Origin: Yoonia sp. BS5-3
GTDB taxonomy: Bacteria > Pseudomonadota > Alphaproteobacteria > Rhodobacterales > Rhodobacteraceae
DNA: 64,000 bases
Assembly (NCBI RefSeq): GCF_038069655.2
Contig: NZ_CP150951.2
Coordinates: forward strand, 372,001 to 436,000
Direction of reading: 5' to 3'
Of this stretch, positions 42,305 through 51,511 are shown piece after piece. The position numbers and the translations under genes are program-made. Positions within the stretch are counted from its first letter, which is position 1, and every line of letters starts with the position of its first letter. A model generated the notes under the pieces. That model saw nothing but the letters and a program-made list of their open reading frames with translations, was not told where the DNA came from and searched no databases.

Positions 42305-44684
42305 TGGAAAACACCTTGAGCAATTCAGCAGGCGGCGTGCGCGCAAGCCGCTGCGCAGGCCAGAGCGCCGCAAGCGCTGCGGCCAGCAGCGAAAAAACAC
42401 CAAGCCGTGCATAATCTGCCGGGAAAAAGTAGAGCGGCAATTTCCACCCGAAAGCCGCAACATTGACGATGGCCAGCAATGTCCAGGCCAGGATGAGCCC
42501 AAGCGGCAGGGCAATCACGGCGGTCAGCACGGCCAATATAATGGCCCGCAGCAGTTCCAACTGACCGATCCGCCGCCGGGTCATACCCATCGCCCAAGCC
42601 GGTGCCAATTGCGGAATACGCATTGTTGCCAGCGTGAGAAGGCTCATTAAAATGGCGAAACCTGCCACGGCCAGCGTCAGGATATTCAGCGCCGTGGTCA
42701 CCGTGAAGGTCCGTTCAAAGACGCCCAGCGAAAAGGCTTTGATATTCGCCTGGTTGATCGTCTGTCCCGCCGAAAGACTGGTCTGCGCAGCCATGTCGGC
42801 CACAAAATCATCAACTGTATCGGGATCAAGATATAGCCCGAAATTATCTGGGCTGATATCGGGATAAAGCCGCGTGAAAACGGCCTCGCCAATCAAAGCC
42901 TGCCCAATGGGATTGCCGTAATCCCCAAAAGCACCCGCCACCGTGAAGGACACGCCCCCTACCGCAACCGCATCGCCGATCCCCAGCCCGGCCCGCCGCA
43001 AAAGCTGTTCATTGATCAGGATCGTCTCGCCTGCGAATGTCGTATCCCACGGGTTTTCAGACTGCTCTAGGAAGGTCCAACCGTCCCTGTAACTGCTGTG
43101 ATCGCGCACTGCGTAAAGATCCGTGGGTTGCCCCGCGATTTGGATTTCCACCCGCTTTCGCGGAATGATCGCATCAACCCGTGGTCCAGCGAAGGCGACC
43201 AGTTCGTCTGCCTGCTCTGAGTTTTCGGGCCTGACGTAAAGATCAGATGATAGCCGCTGATCCAGAAAGTCCACAAAGGTCAGCCGGAAGCTGGACACCA
43301 TTGTCGAGACCCCCACATTGGCCGCCATCGCCAAAAGCAATGCCATCAATGCCAAAGACAGTCCGGGCAGTTGCTGCCTTGTGTCCGACCAAAACCATTC
43401 AGCGGTGATCGATTTCGCCATCCGGCTGCTCTGCGCCAACACCAGATCAAGGATCAGTGGCAGCGCCAGTGCCGCCCCGATCAACAGTGTCGCCAATAAT
43501 GCAAAGCCTCCGATCAGCCCCTTGGCCGTGAACATGAGTGCAACTGACACCGTTAAAAGCCCCATTGCCACATAGCCCTGAAGCCGCGCCCGTCGCCCGG
43601 CTGCCATGGCCATTGCCCGTGGCTGCGCCGCTGCAAGAAGCGGCATTTTCGCCAGATTGACCAGCGCCCCGCTGGCCGCCAGCGCAGTGCCCCCCACGGC
43701 GATGCCAAGTCCAGATAGCCACCAAACGGGCCGCAGCTGCAACGTGCCGGACACATCCGCCCCGTAAAGCCCCCGCAGCGTTGCAGCCACATCGGGCAGC
43801 AAGATCGCCGCGATCACATAGCCCAGCGCCACCCCGATCCCACCCGCCAGCAGCGCGAAGCACATCAGCTCGGCCACCATCAGCGCGATCAGCCGTCCTA
43901 GGGGCACGCCAAGCGCCCGGAGGCTGCGCAGAACGGGCCGTCTTTGTTCAAAGGCCAATCCGATGGCCCCATTCACGATGAAAATCCCCACCGCAAAGGA
44001 CAGCATTCCAAACGCCGTCAGGTTCAGGTGAAAACTATCCGTCAGCTTGCCGATATCCGTCCCCCCTTGCGCCGGTTGCCGGATCAGTTGCGGTGCAATT
44101 TCCGCCAGCGGGACCTGGGTGATGGGTTGATCGGGCAGCACGATCAACGCGTCGATCTGCCCTGTTTTTTGCAGCAGCCGCTGCGCCACCCCAATATCGG
44201 TAATCGCCGTCCCGGGCGCCGTGTCTGCATCAATGATGACCCGCAGATCAAAATCCTGCAGGTTTTCGGCGGTTTCTTCGGCGGCAAAAAGCACCCCGTC
44301 CGCATCCAGAAAATCATCCAGTTCAGCGGTACCGCTTGCCGGATCCGGACCGATCCCGCCGGGTGCTGTCAGGGGCTCAATCCCGACGATCCGCACCCTG
44401 TTCAGCCGCCCTTGCACCACCGGGCTGACAAGCCAGCCTGCCCGCCGCAGTTGGACATAGGTGGCTTGCGCCATTGGCTGTCCATCGCGTCTTTGCAGCC
44501 GGTCATATTGCCCCTCGCCCAAGGTGGCTGCGGCTGCATCATAGCTGGCCCGAGCTTCGGCATTGACGGCTTGCACACCTGACCAAAGTGCCGTTGCCAG
44601 CGCCAGCCCCGCCAAAAGCGTGAAAAGCTGCAAGGGGTTGCGCCACCAATGCGACAGCAGGGCCAGCAAGACGGGTCTGGTCAT
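42294..44684 (-). CDS. FtsX-type ABC transporter permease (AttFG/YbbP-like)
   Basis: A 796-residue permease with an N-terminal helix, a large periplasmic domain (about residues 45-220), then a group of helices at 225-460 and a second periplasmic domain followed by three helices near the C-terminus (about 660-785). This is the two-FtsX-domain layout of YbbP, and would combine the roles of AttF and AttG. It sits between a LolD/MacB-type ATPase (4-bp overlap) and the lipocalin-like protein (11-bp overlap). Confidence 0.9.
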   Translation of the reverse strand: MTRPVLLALLSHWWRNPLQLFTLLAGLALATALWSGVQAVNAEARASYDAAAATLGEGQYDRLQRRDGQPMAQATYVQLRRAGWLVSPVVQGRLNRVRIVGIEPLTAPGGIGPDPASGTAELDDFLDADGVLFAAEETAENLQDFDLRVIIDADTAPGTAITDIGVAQRLLQKTGQIDALIVLPDQPITQVPLAEIAPQLIRQPAQGGTDIGKLTDSFHLNLTAFGMLSFAVGIFIVNGAIGLAFEQRRPVLRSLRALGVPLGRLIALMVAELMCFALLAGGIGVALGYVIAAILLPDVAATLRGLYGADVSGTLQLRPVWWLSGLGIAVGGTALAASGALVNLAKMPLLAAAQPRAMAMAAGRRARLQGYVAMGLLTVSVALMFTAKGLIGGFALLATLLIGAALALPLILDLVLAQSSRMAKSITAEWFWSDTRQQLPGLSLALMALLLAMAANVGVSTMVSSFRLTFVDFLDQRLSSDLYVRPENSEQADELVAFAGPRVDAIIPRKRVEIQIAGQPTDLYAVRDHSSYRDGWTFLEQSENPWDTTFAGETILINEQLLRRAGLGIGDAVAVGGVSFTVAGAFGDYGNPIGQALIGEAVFTRLYPDISPDNFGLYLDPDTVDDFVADMAAQTSLSAGQTINQANIKAFSLGVFERTFTVTTALNILTLAVAGFAILMSLLTLATMRIPQLAPAWAMGMTRRRIGQLELLRAIILAVLTAVIALPLGLILAWTLLAIVNVAAFGWKLPLYFFPADYARLGVFSLLAAALAALWPAQRLARTPPAELLKVFSNER

Positions 44685-45337
44685 GCAACAAGACCTGCCC
44701 GCAGATGCAGCCTGCGTGACAACCGGCCGGCCAGGTTTTCCGAATGTGTCACCATCAGCAGCCCCGCATTGGTTTCACGCACCAGTTCAAGCATCAGATC
44801 CATGACCGTTGCTGCCGTTGTCTCATCCAGGTTGCCGGTTGGTTCATCCGCCAGAACCAGCCGCGGTCTGGGTGCCAATGTCCGCGCGATGGCCACCCGT
44901 TGTTGTTGCCCCCCGGAGAGCTGTTCGGGGTATTTGTTCAGATGGTCCGCCAGCCCCATCCGATCGGCGAGCGTTCCGGCCCACTGCGCGTCATGTTGTC
45001 CCGCAAGCCGTGCTTGAAAGGCGATATTGTCCCGCACCCGCAAGCTGGGGATCAGGTTGAACTGCTGGAACACGACGCCCAATGTGCCCCGCCGCAGATG
45101 CGCCCGCCCATTGTCATCCATCGCCCCGATATCCTGCCCATCCACAAGGATTTGCCCCTGATCGGGCGTATCAAGCCCCCCGATCAGGTGCAAAAGCGTG
45201 CTTTTCCCGCTGCCCGATTCCCCGGTAAGCGCCAGTGTTTCCCCCGCTGCAAGCGACAGTCCGACACCGCGCAGGACCGCAGAGGGCCCGTCCGCGCTTT
45301 GATAGGTTTTGTGGATGTTTTGAACGTCTAACAGCAT
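44681..45337 (-). CDS. ABC transporter ATP-binding protein (LolD/MacB type)
   Basis: A 218-residue ATPase. Walker A is TGESGSGKST (about residues 38-47), the signature LSGGQQQRVAIART, and Walker B RLVLADEPTGNLD. This is the subfamily that drives FtsX-type permeases. Start ATG 45337 gives MLLDVQNIHKTYQSADG, with GAGGGGC upstream. First gene of the run with the permease and lipocalin-like protein. Confidence 0.93.
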   Translation of the reverse strand: MLLDVQNIHKTYQSADGPSAVLRGVGLSLAAGETLALTGESGSGKSTLLHLIGGLDTPDQGQILVDGQDIGAMDDNGRAHLRRGTLGVVFQQFNLIPSLRVRDNIAFQARLAGQHDAQWAGTLADRMGLADHLNKYPEQLSGGQQQRVAIARTLAPRPRLVLADEPTGNLDETTAATVMDLMLELVRETNAGLLMVTHSENLAGRLSRRLHLRAGLVA

Positions 45338-45401
45338 GGCCCCTCGCATTTGCCCAAGAGGTAACACGCCGTGCCCTAAAGGAAACGCCCCAAACCCGAA
45401 A

Positions 45402-46013
45402 TCAGGCCCCGATCAGTGCGATCTGGTTGCCCGCCGGGTCGGTCAGAAGCAAACGGCGCACATAGTCCCGTTCGTTATCCCAACGCACATTCCAACCCGC
45501 GTCCGTCAACCGGATCGCGACCGCGTCAAGGCCGGGATAGACAAAAGCCGGCGGCTCTGCCCGTTTTTGGTAGGGGTTTTCGGGGCGTCCAAAATAAACC
45601 TGCCGTGTGCCGCAAACCGCCCAGAACCCATCTGCTGCATCCGCCCCATCGGGTGGGCGCATTTCGACCATGCCAAGCAAATCCAGATAGAAACCGCGCA
45701 TCTCGGCCTCATGCTGGGGCAGCATTGGCACCGGGATCTGCCGCAGCCCCCGCCCCGTCCAGTTTTCGGTATTGTCCTGATGGTCGTACGGTTGCCCATC
45801 CCAGCGCAGATCATCCATCGTCGTGCTTAGCCGGGTCTGGTCATGTCGCGGCCCGCGCGTGACAAGCCGATAAACGGACCCGCGCGCGTTTGAAGCAACA
45901 AATCTGAGGCCCATGAGCACAAACCCCACCGCAATGGTCAGCATGGCCAGGATAAAATCGACCACTGGATGCCCTGTGACCGGCGCCAGACTGTCAAAAA
46001 GCGCTTCGATCAT
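45402..46013 (-). CDS. Membrane-anchored VOC-like protein, copy 1
   Basis: A 203-residue protein with an N-terminal membrane helix (about residues 15-38, VVDFILAMLTIAVGFVLMGLRFV) and a C-terminal vicinal-oxygen-chelate (glyoxalase/dioxygenase) fold: IPVPMLPQHEAEMRGFYLDLLGMVEMRPPD (about 95-124), FWAVCGTRQVYFG, and LLTDPAGNQIALI at the end. VOC proteins use metal to handle glyoxals, catechols or antibiotics; reaction unknown. Overlaps the next gene upstream by 4 bp (ATGA). Confidence 0.82.
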   Translation of the reverse strand: MIEALFDSLAPVTGHPVVDFILAMLTIAVGFVLMGLRFVASNARGSVYRLVTRGPRHDQTRLSTTMDDLRWDGQPYDHQDNTENWTGRGLRQIPVPMLPQHEAEMRGFYLDLLGMVEMRPPDGADAADGFWAVCGTRQVYFGRPENPYQKRAEPPAFVYPGLDAVAIRLTDAGWNVRWDNERDYVRRLLLTDPAGNQIALIGA

Positions 46014-46597
46014 CGCTCAATCAATCCAACCTCGTTTCCGATGGGATCGGTCACGATCAGCCGGTCAACATATGGGTTGCTGCGATCCAGCATCGTCTCG
46101 TACCCCAATGCGGCGAGACGTTCAGACGCACCGCGCAGGTCCTCTACCGAGAATGTCGGCAATTCGCTGCGGTCGACGGGGAAATCCGGCATCGTTCCAA
46201 AATAGACCTGGCGTGTGCCGGTGATGGCCCAGAAACCGTCTTGTTCCAGATGAGCGTTGGGCGCGCGCATTTCCATCAGCCCCAATTCACCAAGGTAGAA
46301 CTGGCGCAAGGTGGCGTCATGTTCCGGCGGCATCGGAATAAAGACCTGCCGGAGCCGCGTGTTTTGATGGGCCGGATCACGCCCCGCACTAAACGCCATA
46401 TCGGGGCCGCGCCGCCTGCGCGGCACGTCGTCATAAAGGCTTTTGCGCCGCAGAAATGTTTCAAATAACGCAGGGCGCCAGTCAAAACTGTAAAAGGACC
46501 GGTCCACCCGCCGTCTTAGATAAATGATGAGAACAAAAAGCAGTGCGAGCCCCAAAATGGCGAAGGGCAAGATCACTTCAAAGGTCATATCGTTCAT
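46010..46597 (-). CDS. Membrane-anchored VOC-like protein, copy 2
   Basis: A 195-residue paralogue of the downstream gene with the same plan: an N-terminal membrane helix (about residues 7-28, FAILGLALLFVLIIYLRRR), a linker, then a VOC domain (IPMPPEHDATLRQFYLGELGLMEMRAPN; FWAITGTRQVYFG; IVTDPIGNEVGLIER). The tether places the VOC domain in the cytoplasm or periplasm depending on topology; the Arg-rich flank after the helix (LRRRVDR) suggests the cytoplasmic side. Follows the soluble VOC gene by one base. Confidence 0.82.
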   Translation of the reverse strand: MNDMTFEVILPFAILGLALLFVLIIYLRRRVDRSFYSFDWRPALFETFLRRKSLYDDVPRRRRGPDMAFSAGRDPAHQNTRLRQVFIPMPPEHDATLRQFYLGELGLMEMRAPNAHLEQDGFWAITGTRQVYFGTMPDFPVDRSELPTFSVEDLRGASERLAALGYETMLDRSNPYVDRLIVTDPIGNEVGLIER

Positions 46598-46598
46598 G

Positions 46599-46964
46599 TC
46601 AACTCGGGTCTTCTTTTAAAATTTCGATGCGGTTTTGTACGGGGTCATTGACGAAAAACCGCGTTACATCGGGCAAGCTTGTATCCCATTTTGGCGTGTG
46701 GCCGCGCGCGGTCAACAGGCTGTGCAATGCGTGGATGTCTTTGACAATAAAAGCGGGATGCGCTTTGCGCGCCGGTTGAAAGTCAGGATCGACACCAAAA
46801 TGCACATCAATCCCGGGCCCTTGCGCCCAAAAACCGCCGCGCCCTTGTAGCGCTGTTGGTTTTGGGCACGCATCAAGCCTCAGCAGATCACAATAGAACG
46901 CACGCATGATCGTCTCGGAGCCTGCTGGAAGGGCGATTTGGATATGGTCGAGGCCGACAATCAC
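46599..46964 (-). CDS. Soluble VOC/glyoxalase-like protein, copy 3
   Basis: A protein of about 121 residues with a single VOC domain: GLDHIQIALPAGSETIMRAFYCDLLRLD at the start, GFWAQGPGIDVHFGVD in the middle, and RFFVNDPVQNRIEI at the end. The start is uncertain: GTG 46964 is chosen because it yields a compact VOC domain, while ATG 47042 would put the N-terminus across the operator-like palindrome and has no ribosome site. A 14-codon overlapping frame from ATG 46994 (after GGGGGAC) ends at the GTG and might couple translation. First gene of a three-VOC run. Confidence 0.78.
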   Translation of the reverse strand: MIVGLDHIQIALPAGSETIMRAFYCDLLRLDACPKPTALQGRGGFWAQGPGIDVHFGVDPDFQPARKAHPAFIVKDIHALHSLLTARGHTPKWDTSLPDVTRFFVNDPVQNRIEILKEDPS

Positions 46965-47023
46965 CCGACGCGCCGCTTTCGCAAATTGTGATTGTCGTTC
47001 AACATACTGTCCCCCTATTTGTT

Positions 47024-47041
47024 TGTATACGTTGGTATACA
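47024..47041. promoter_or_regulatory. Operator-like palindrome TGTATAC-N4-GTATACA
   Basis: A perfect 7+4+7 inverted repeat in the spacer between the VOC run (-) and the thiolase (+). Its form (T-GTATAC...GTATAC-A) is like GntR- or TetR-family operators. The gene for a cognate regulator is not adjacent. It could control both directions. Confidence 0.65.
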
Positions 47042-47142
47042 TTTGAGGTTGACCCGGCTGATTTTCAAGTCGTGCCGTGACGTTTTACTGTCTGTTTGCG
47101 CACAAACCGATATCTTTCAGACAAGTTAATCGGGAGGAACTT

Positions 47143-48318
47143 ATGACTGATATTGTCATCTTGGCAGGCGCACGCACAGCGATTGGAACATTTGGCGGCG
47201 CGTTATCTGGGACCTCGCCGATTACGCTGGGCTCTGTCGTTGCTGAGGCCGCATTGGCCCGCGCTGATCTTGCCCCGGCGCAAATTGGTCATGTTGCCAT
47301 GGGCCATGTGATCAATACCGAGCCAAAGGACATGTATGTCAGCCGTGTCGCAGCAATGAATGCGGGCGTGCCCGACACCACCCCGGCGATGAATGTAAAC
47401 CGCCTTTGCGGATCGGGTGTGCAGGCGATCGTGTCGGTCGTCCAATCGCTGATGCTGGGCGATGCTGAATTTGGCCTCGCGGGCGGCACCGAAAATATGA
47501 GCCGTTCGCCCTTTATCATTTCGGACCAGCGTTGGGGCGCGAAGATGGGCGATATCCGCACCCAAGACATGATGCTGGGTGCGCTGCATTGCCCCTTTGG
47601 CACCGGCCATATGGGTGTCACGGCTGAAAACGTCGCGAGCGAACACGATATCACCCGGCAGGATCAGGACGCCTTTGCCCTGCAAAGCCAAGAGCGGGCG
47701 GCGGCGGCCATTGCTGCGGGCCATTTCGAGAGCCAGATCGTTCCTGTGCAGGTCAAGCAGCGCCGCGACATGGTTGATTTCGTCACTGACGAGCATCCCA
47801 AGGCAACAACCGCTGACGGCCTTGCTGCCCTGCGCCCCGTTTTTCAAAAAGACGGGACGGTGACAGCGGGCAATGCCTCGGGCCTGAATGACGGTGCGGC
47901 GGCGATTGTTCTGGCCACCGCAGATGCGGCTGAGAAAGCCGGGCTACGCCCAAGATTCCGCGTTCTTGGATATGCCCATGCCGGTGTGCGCCCCGAAGTG
48001 ATGGGCATCGGCCCGGTTCCGGCGGTCCGCAATCTGTTTGAAAAGACCGGTCTGACCGCAGCTGATTTCGACGTCATCGAGTCGAACGAGGCTTTTGCCG
48101 CCCAAGCCCTGGCCGTTACAGAAGAGCTGGGGCTTGATCCGGCCAAAGTGAACCCGAATGGCGGCGCCATCGCCTTGGGCCACCCGGTCGGGGCAACAGG
48201 CGCAATCATCACGGTCAAAGCCATGTATGAATTGGAACGGACAGGCGCCAAGCGCGCCTTGATCACGATGTGTATTGGAGGCGGGCAAGGGATCGCCTTG
48301 GCGATTGAACGGATCTAG
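47143..48318 (+). CDS. Acetyl-CoA C-acyltransferase (thiolase)
   Basis: A 391-residue thiolase of the biosynthetic/acetoacetyl-CoA (PhbA/AtoB) type, condensing or cleaving 3-ketoacyl-CoA. The acyl-accepting Cys is in NVNRLCGSGVQAI (about residue 88), with NPNGGAIALGHPVGATGA (catalytic His) and MCIGGGQGIALAIE (second Cys) near the end. Start ATG 47143 is 7 nt after GGGAGGAA. It is divergent from the VOC genes; chain-length preference is not readable, and possible roles include PHB synthesis or acetoacetate use. Confidence 0.93.
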   Translation: MTDIVILAGARTAIGTFGGALSGTSPITLGSVVAEAALARADLAPAQIGHVAMGHVINTEPKDMYVSRVAAMNAGVPDTTPAMNVNRLCGSGVQAIVSVVQSLMLGDAEFGLAGGTENMSRSPFIISDQRWGAKMGDIRTQDMMLGALHCPFGTGHMGVTAENVASEHDITRQDQDAFALQSQERAAAAIAAGHFESQIVPVQVKQRRDMVDFVTDEHPKATTADGLAALRPVFQKDGTVTAGNASGLNDGAAAIVLATADAAEKAGLRPRFRVLGYAHAGVRPEVMGIGPVPAVRNLFEKTGLTAADFDVIESNEAFAAQALAVTEELGLDPAKVNPNGGAIALGHPVGATGAIITVKAMYELERTGAKRALITMCIGGGQGIALAIERI

Positions 48319-48457
48319 ACCTGTTGCCCGCAGAACACGAAAATTAGCCTGTTTTCCTGCTGCCGCAATTTGAGCAACAAACCGGTCGATTTTTGACGTT
48401 TATGCACGAATAATGAACGCGTGGGGGTGGATATAGCGACTGACAAAGAGAGACGCC

Positions 48458-49291
48458 ATGCCGCCGATTCTGAGACTATTCGCACTATCAATTCTGTGCT
48501 TTTCATCACCTGCCCTACAAGCGCAGGAAAAGCCGATCTATGAGCAGGTCGTCGACATTGTCGCGTCTGAAACCGGGACTGTGCGCCGTTGGGCCTATCC
48601 GCCCAAACTGACCATCATTCACGATGGTGATCCCCATCGTGAGTTGATCCATGGCCTTGTCGATATGGTCAATGCGCGCATCCCGAACTTTCCGGGCGTT
48701 GGCGAGGTTGAGTTTTTCGATATGACCCAGCTTAACCGCCGTCTGGCCGGAAACACCCAATTCCGTATGCCAACCCGGGATTTCAACGGTGTTGAGGGCT
48801 CTATTGTTCGTGCCTTGTTTCAGGGCGAGACTGAAGGCGACGATCTGTCCGTTACCGGCAGCATCTTTATCTTTCTGACCGGGCTTGAAAACGGCATCAC
48901 ATTTGGCGCCTTGACCCAAAGCACCAAAAGGCTGAGCCGCCAATTTGCCGAAGGGGGCGAGACCCGCTGTTATTTCAATCTGATGTCCAAGAATGACGAG
49001 TTGCGCGCCGGGTTCATCTTTATCAACAACGAAGATGCCCAGACCCCCGTTGCCGAGTGCATTTATGAAGAGTTCATGCAGACCTTGGGCTTGCTTAACG
49101 ACTCGCAAGGGTCATCCGTTTTCACCTTCGACAATACTGGCACCGTGCGCCAAAACCGCGACCCCGATTTTCAACTGCTTGAGGCGCTTTACAGCACCGA
49201 AGTCTCGCCCGGGGATAATGCAGAAAAGGTCGCCGATCTTTTCCTATCCATCGCCCCCATGGGATTGGTCGAGGTTGCCGTTCAGCCTTAG
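48458..49291 (+). CDS. Secreted DUF2927 domain protein
   Basis: A 277-residue exported protein (signal peptide MPPILRLFALSILCFSSPALQAQ) of the DUF2927 family, usual in Rhodobacteraceae. Features are RRWAYPPKLTIIHDG, the long central part, GGETRCYFNL, and EECIYEEFMQTLGLLND-like ECIYEEFMQTLGLLND, which may be the HExxH-less remnant of a metalloprotease-like fold. Function unknown. Its stop overlaps the convergent yaaA stop by 4 bp. Confidence 0.85.
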   Translation: MPPILRLFALSILCFSSPALQAQEKPIYEQVVDIVASETGTVRRWAYPPKLTIIHDGDPHRELIHGLVDMVNARIPNFPGVGEVEFFDMTQLNRRLAGNTQFRMPTRDFNGVEGSIVRALFQGETEGDDLSVTGSIFIFLTGLENGITFGALTQSTKRLSRQFAEGGETRCYFNLMSKNDELRAGFIFINNEDAQTPVAECIYEEFMQTLGLLNDSQGSSVFTFDNTGTVRQNRDPDFQLLEALYSTEVSPGDNAEKVADLFLSIAPMGLVEVAVQP

Positions 49292-50061
49292 CTTTCGGGA
49301 TAATCCCGCAAAAACACCCATTTGTCCCCTTCCGACAGGTCGGGGTCAAAGCTGTAGCCGCCGGTATTAAATGATTTGATATCATCGGCCTGTTGCAACC
49401 GGTTCACCACCACATAGCGCGCCATCGCCCCCCGCGCCCGTTTGGCGAAAAAGCTGACGATCCGCGGCTTGTCATCCTTTAGCTCCATGAAAACCGGGGT
49501 GATCACCCGCAGTTTCAGAGCCTTGCGGTCCGCCGCGCCGAAATATTCCTGGCTGGCGCAATTGATCAGCGTGTCCGTTCCCACCGCTTCGGCCTGCGTG
49601 TTCAGTGCTTTGGCGATGGTGTCGCCCCAATAGTCATAAAGCGATTTGCCCCGGCGCGTCTTTAGTTTGCTGCCCATTTCAAGCCGGTAAGGCTGGATTG
49701 CATCCAACGGTCGCAGCAGCCCATAAAGCCCTGAAAGCAGCCGCAGATGGTCCTGCGCCCAAGTCAGATCATCCTCGGACAGGGTCTTGGCCTCAAGCCC
49801 CTGATAGGTGTCCCCGTTAAAGGCAAGCGCTGCGGGCTTGGTCGTCTCAGGCGCCGGATCGGCAGCGAAGGCTTTGAACCGGTCTCGGTTCAGCCGTGCC
49901 AAATCATCGGAAATGCCCATCAGGTCTTTGAGTTGTCCCAATGTCAGATTGCGCGCTGTCTTCGACAGCCGCACCGCATCCTCCTGAAAATCGGGCTGGG
50001 TCGCGGTGATATCCACCGGCGCCATATCAAGTGATTTTGCGGGAGAGACGACAACAAGCAT
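49288..50061 (-). CDS. yaaA: Peroxide stress protein YaaA
   Basis: A 257-residue YaaA (DUF328) protein; in E. coli it limits DNA damage during H2O2 stress by lowering free iron. Family signatures are MLVVVSPAKSLD at the start, FNGDTYQGL, LRLLSGLYGLLRPLDAIQPYRLEMGSKL, LINCASQEYF, and FFAKRARGAMARYVV. ATG 50061 follows AAAAGGAAATT; a TTG six bases upstream is less likely. Confidence 0.95.
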   Translation of the reverse strand: MLVVVSPAKSLDMAPVDITATQPDFQEDAVRLSKTARNLTLGQLKDLMGISDDLARLNRDRFKAFAADPAPETTKPAALAFNGDTYQGLEAKTLSEDDLTWAQDHLRLLSGLYGLLRPLDAIQPYRLEMGSKLKTRRGKSLYDYWGDTIAKALNTQAEAVGTDTLINCASQEYFGAADRKALKLRVITPVFMELKDDKPRIVSFFAKRARGAMARYVVVNRLQQADDIKSFNTGGYSFDPDLSEGDKWVFLRDYPES

Positions 50062-50146
50062 GCGCAATTTCCTTTTCGGGGCTCCGACAAGGATTTAACA
50101 CGCTGAACCGCGTTGACCAGACCCCGGCGCGCAAACACCAGGTCCT

Positions 50147-50473
50147 TTAGTTCAACTGTACCTGCAGGGGATATTGCCCGTCTTCAAACGGCCCAAAAAG
50201 GTCGTCCAGATCGGGATGATCGACCGGCTCGCCCGAGTGATCGGCAACCAGGTTCTGTTCGGAGACATAGGCCACATAAAAGCTTTGGTCGTTTTCCGCG
50301 AGCAGATGATAGAACGGCTGGTCTTTTTCGGGCCGGCTGTCTTCGGGAATCGCGTCATACCAGGCATCGGTGTTCGAAAACATTGCATCCACGTCAAACA
50401 CAACACCCCGGAAAGGATGTTTACGGTGGCGTACGATTTGCCCCAGATGATATTTGGCGTGCGTTTTGAACAT
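50147..50473 (-). CDS. hspQ: Heat shock protein HspQ
   Basis: A 108-residue HspQ/YccV-like protein, an adaptor linked to Lon protease and a hemimethylated-DNA-binding fold. Marks are YHLGQIVRHRKHPFRGVVFDVDAMF (residues 7-31), KDQPFYHLLAEN (about 55-66), and YVSEQNL. Start ATG 50473 gives MFKTHAKYHLG. It lies 85 bp upstream of yaaA on the same strand; both fit a stress-response theme. Confidence 0.92.
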   Translation of the reverse strand: MFKTHAKYHLGQIVRHRKHPFRGVVFDVDAMFSNTDAWYDAIPEDSRPEKDQPFYHLLAENDQSFYVAYVSEQNLVADHSGEPVDHPDLDDLFGPFEDGQYPLQVQLN

Positions 50474-50554
50474 TTGTCTCTGCCTTGCCCCTAGCATATG
50501 GGTGCTGCAGGTGCAAAGTCTATGCCCAAACGCCCGAATTGAAGGAAACAGTCT

Positions 50555-51436
50555 GTGAACCTCGCCCTGACAGTGCTGAACATTACGGCACCCGTGTTCC
50601 TGTTGGCCGCCGTTGGGTTTGCTTGGGTCAAGCTGGGCTTTGAATACCGGGTTGAGTTTGTCACCCGCATGGCGATGACCCTTTCGGTCCCTTGTCTGAT
50701 CTTTGTCGCCCTCATGCGGATCGAGGCTGAGCCTGAAGCCTTAGCAGCATTATCGCTTGCCGCGCTGAGCGCATACGGGATTGTAATGATTGCCTGTTTC
50801 GCGTTGGTCAAAGTGATGCGCCTTGACGTTCAAACCTTTCTTGCGCCGCTGATCTTCGGGAATACGGGCAATCTTGGCCTGCCGCTGGCGCTTTTTGCAT
50901 TTGGCGAGGTTGGACTGGGCTATGCCGTCGTTGTCTTTGCTGTGATGGCGATGCTGTCCTTTACCATCGGCATTTGGATCGTCGCTGGGCGCGGATCGCT
51001 GAAACGTGTGATCCAAGAACCGCTGGTCGCCGCCACTTTGCTGGGCGGCGTTTTCTTGTGGCAGGGATGGCAGACTCCGGAGTTCCTGACCAACACTATC
51101 GATCTGATTGGACAGATGGCGATTCCCTTGATGCTGATTACCCTCGGCGTGGCCGTCGCCCGCCTGGAAACCAAGGCGATGGCGCTGGCGGGTTTTCTGT
51201 CGCTGATCAAGGTGGTGATCTGCGTTGGCGCGGCATGGCTTGCGGCCACATTCTTTGGGCTTGAGCCTGTCGCTGCTGCCGTTTTAATCGTGCAGGTCGC
51301 CACGCCGGTTGCTGTGACGTCCTATCTACTGGCCGAAAAATACGGCGCGGATGCGCAGCCCGTCGCTGGGCTGGTTGTCGCCTCAACCTTGCTATCGGTC
51401 ATCGCTTTACCGCTGATCCTTGCATTTGTGATCTAA
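50555..51436 (+). CDS. AEC family transporter
   Basis: A 293-residue auxin-efflux-carrier-type membrane protein with about ten membrane helices in two groups. Typical is PLIFGNTGNLGLPLALFAFGEVGLGYAV around residues 90-117 and VQVATPVAVTSYLLAEKYGAD near 247. Members export or import organic acids such as malonate or malate; substrate unknown. The start is GTG 50555 behind GAAGGAAAC. Confidence 0.9.
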   Translation: MNLALTVLNITAPVFLLAAVGFAWVKLGFEYRVEFVTRMAMTLSVPCLIFVALMRIEAEPEALAALSLAALSAYGIVMIACFALVKVMRLDVQTFLAPLIFGNTGNLGLPLALFAFGEVGLGYAVVVFAVMAMLSFTIGIWIVAGRGSLKRVIQEPLVAATLLGGVFLWQGWQTPEFLTNTIDLIGQMAIPLMLITLGVAVARLETKAMALAGFLSLIKVVICVGAAWLAATFFGLEPVAAAVLIVQVATPVAVTSYLLAEKYGADAQPVAGLVVASTLLSVIALPLILAFVI

Positions 51437-51511
51437 CCTGCACCGGTTTGGGATTCCCAGCGCCTGCCGTTCCGGTTATGATGACAAAAAACAAAGATAA
51501 GCGAGAGGCAG

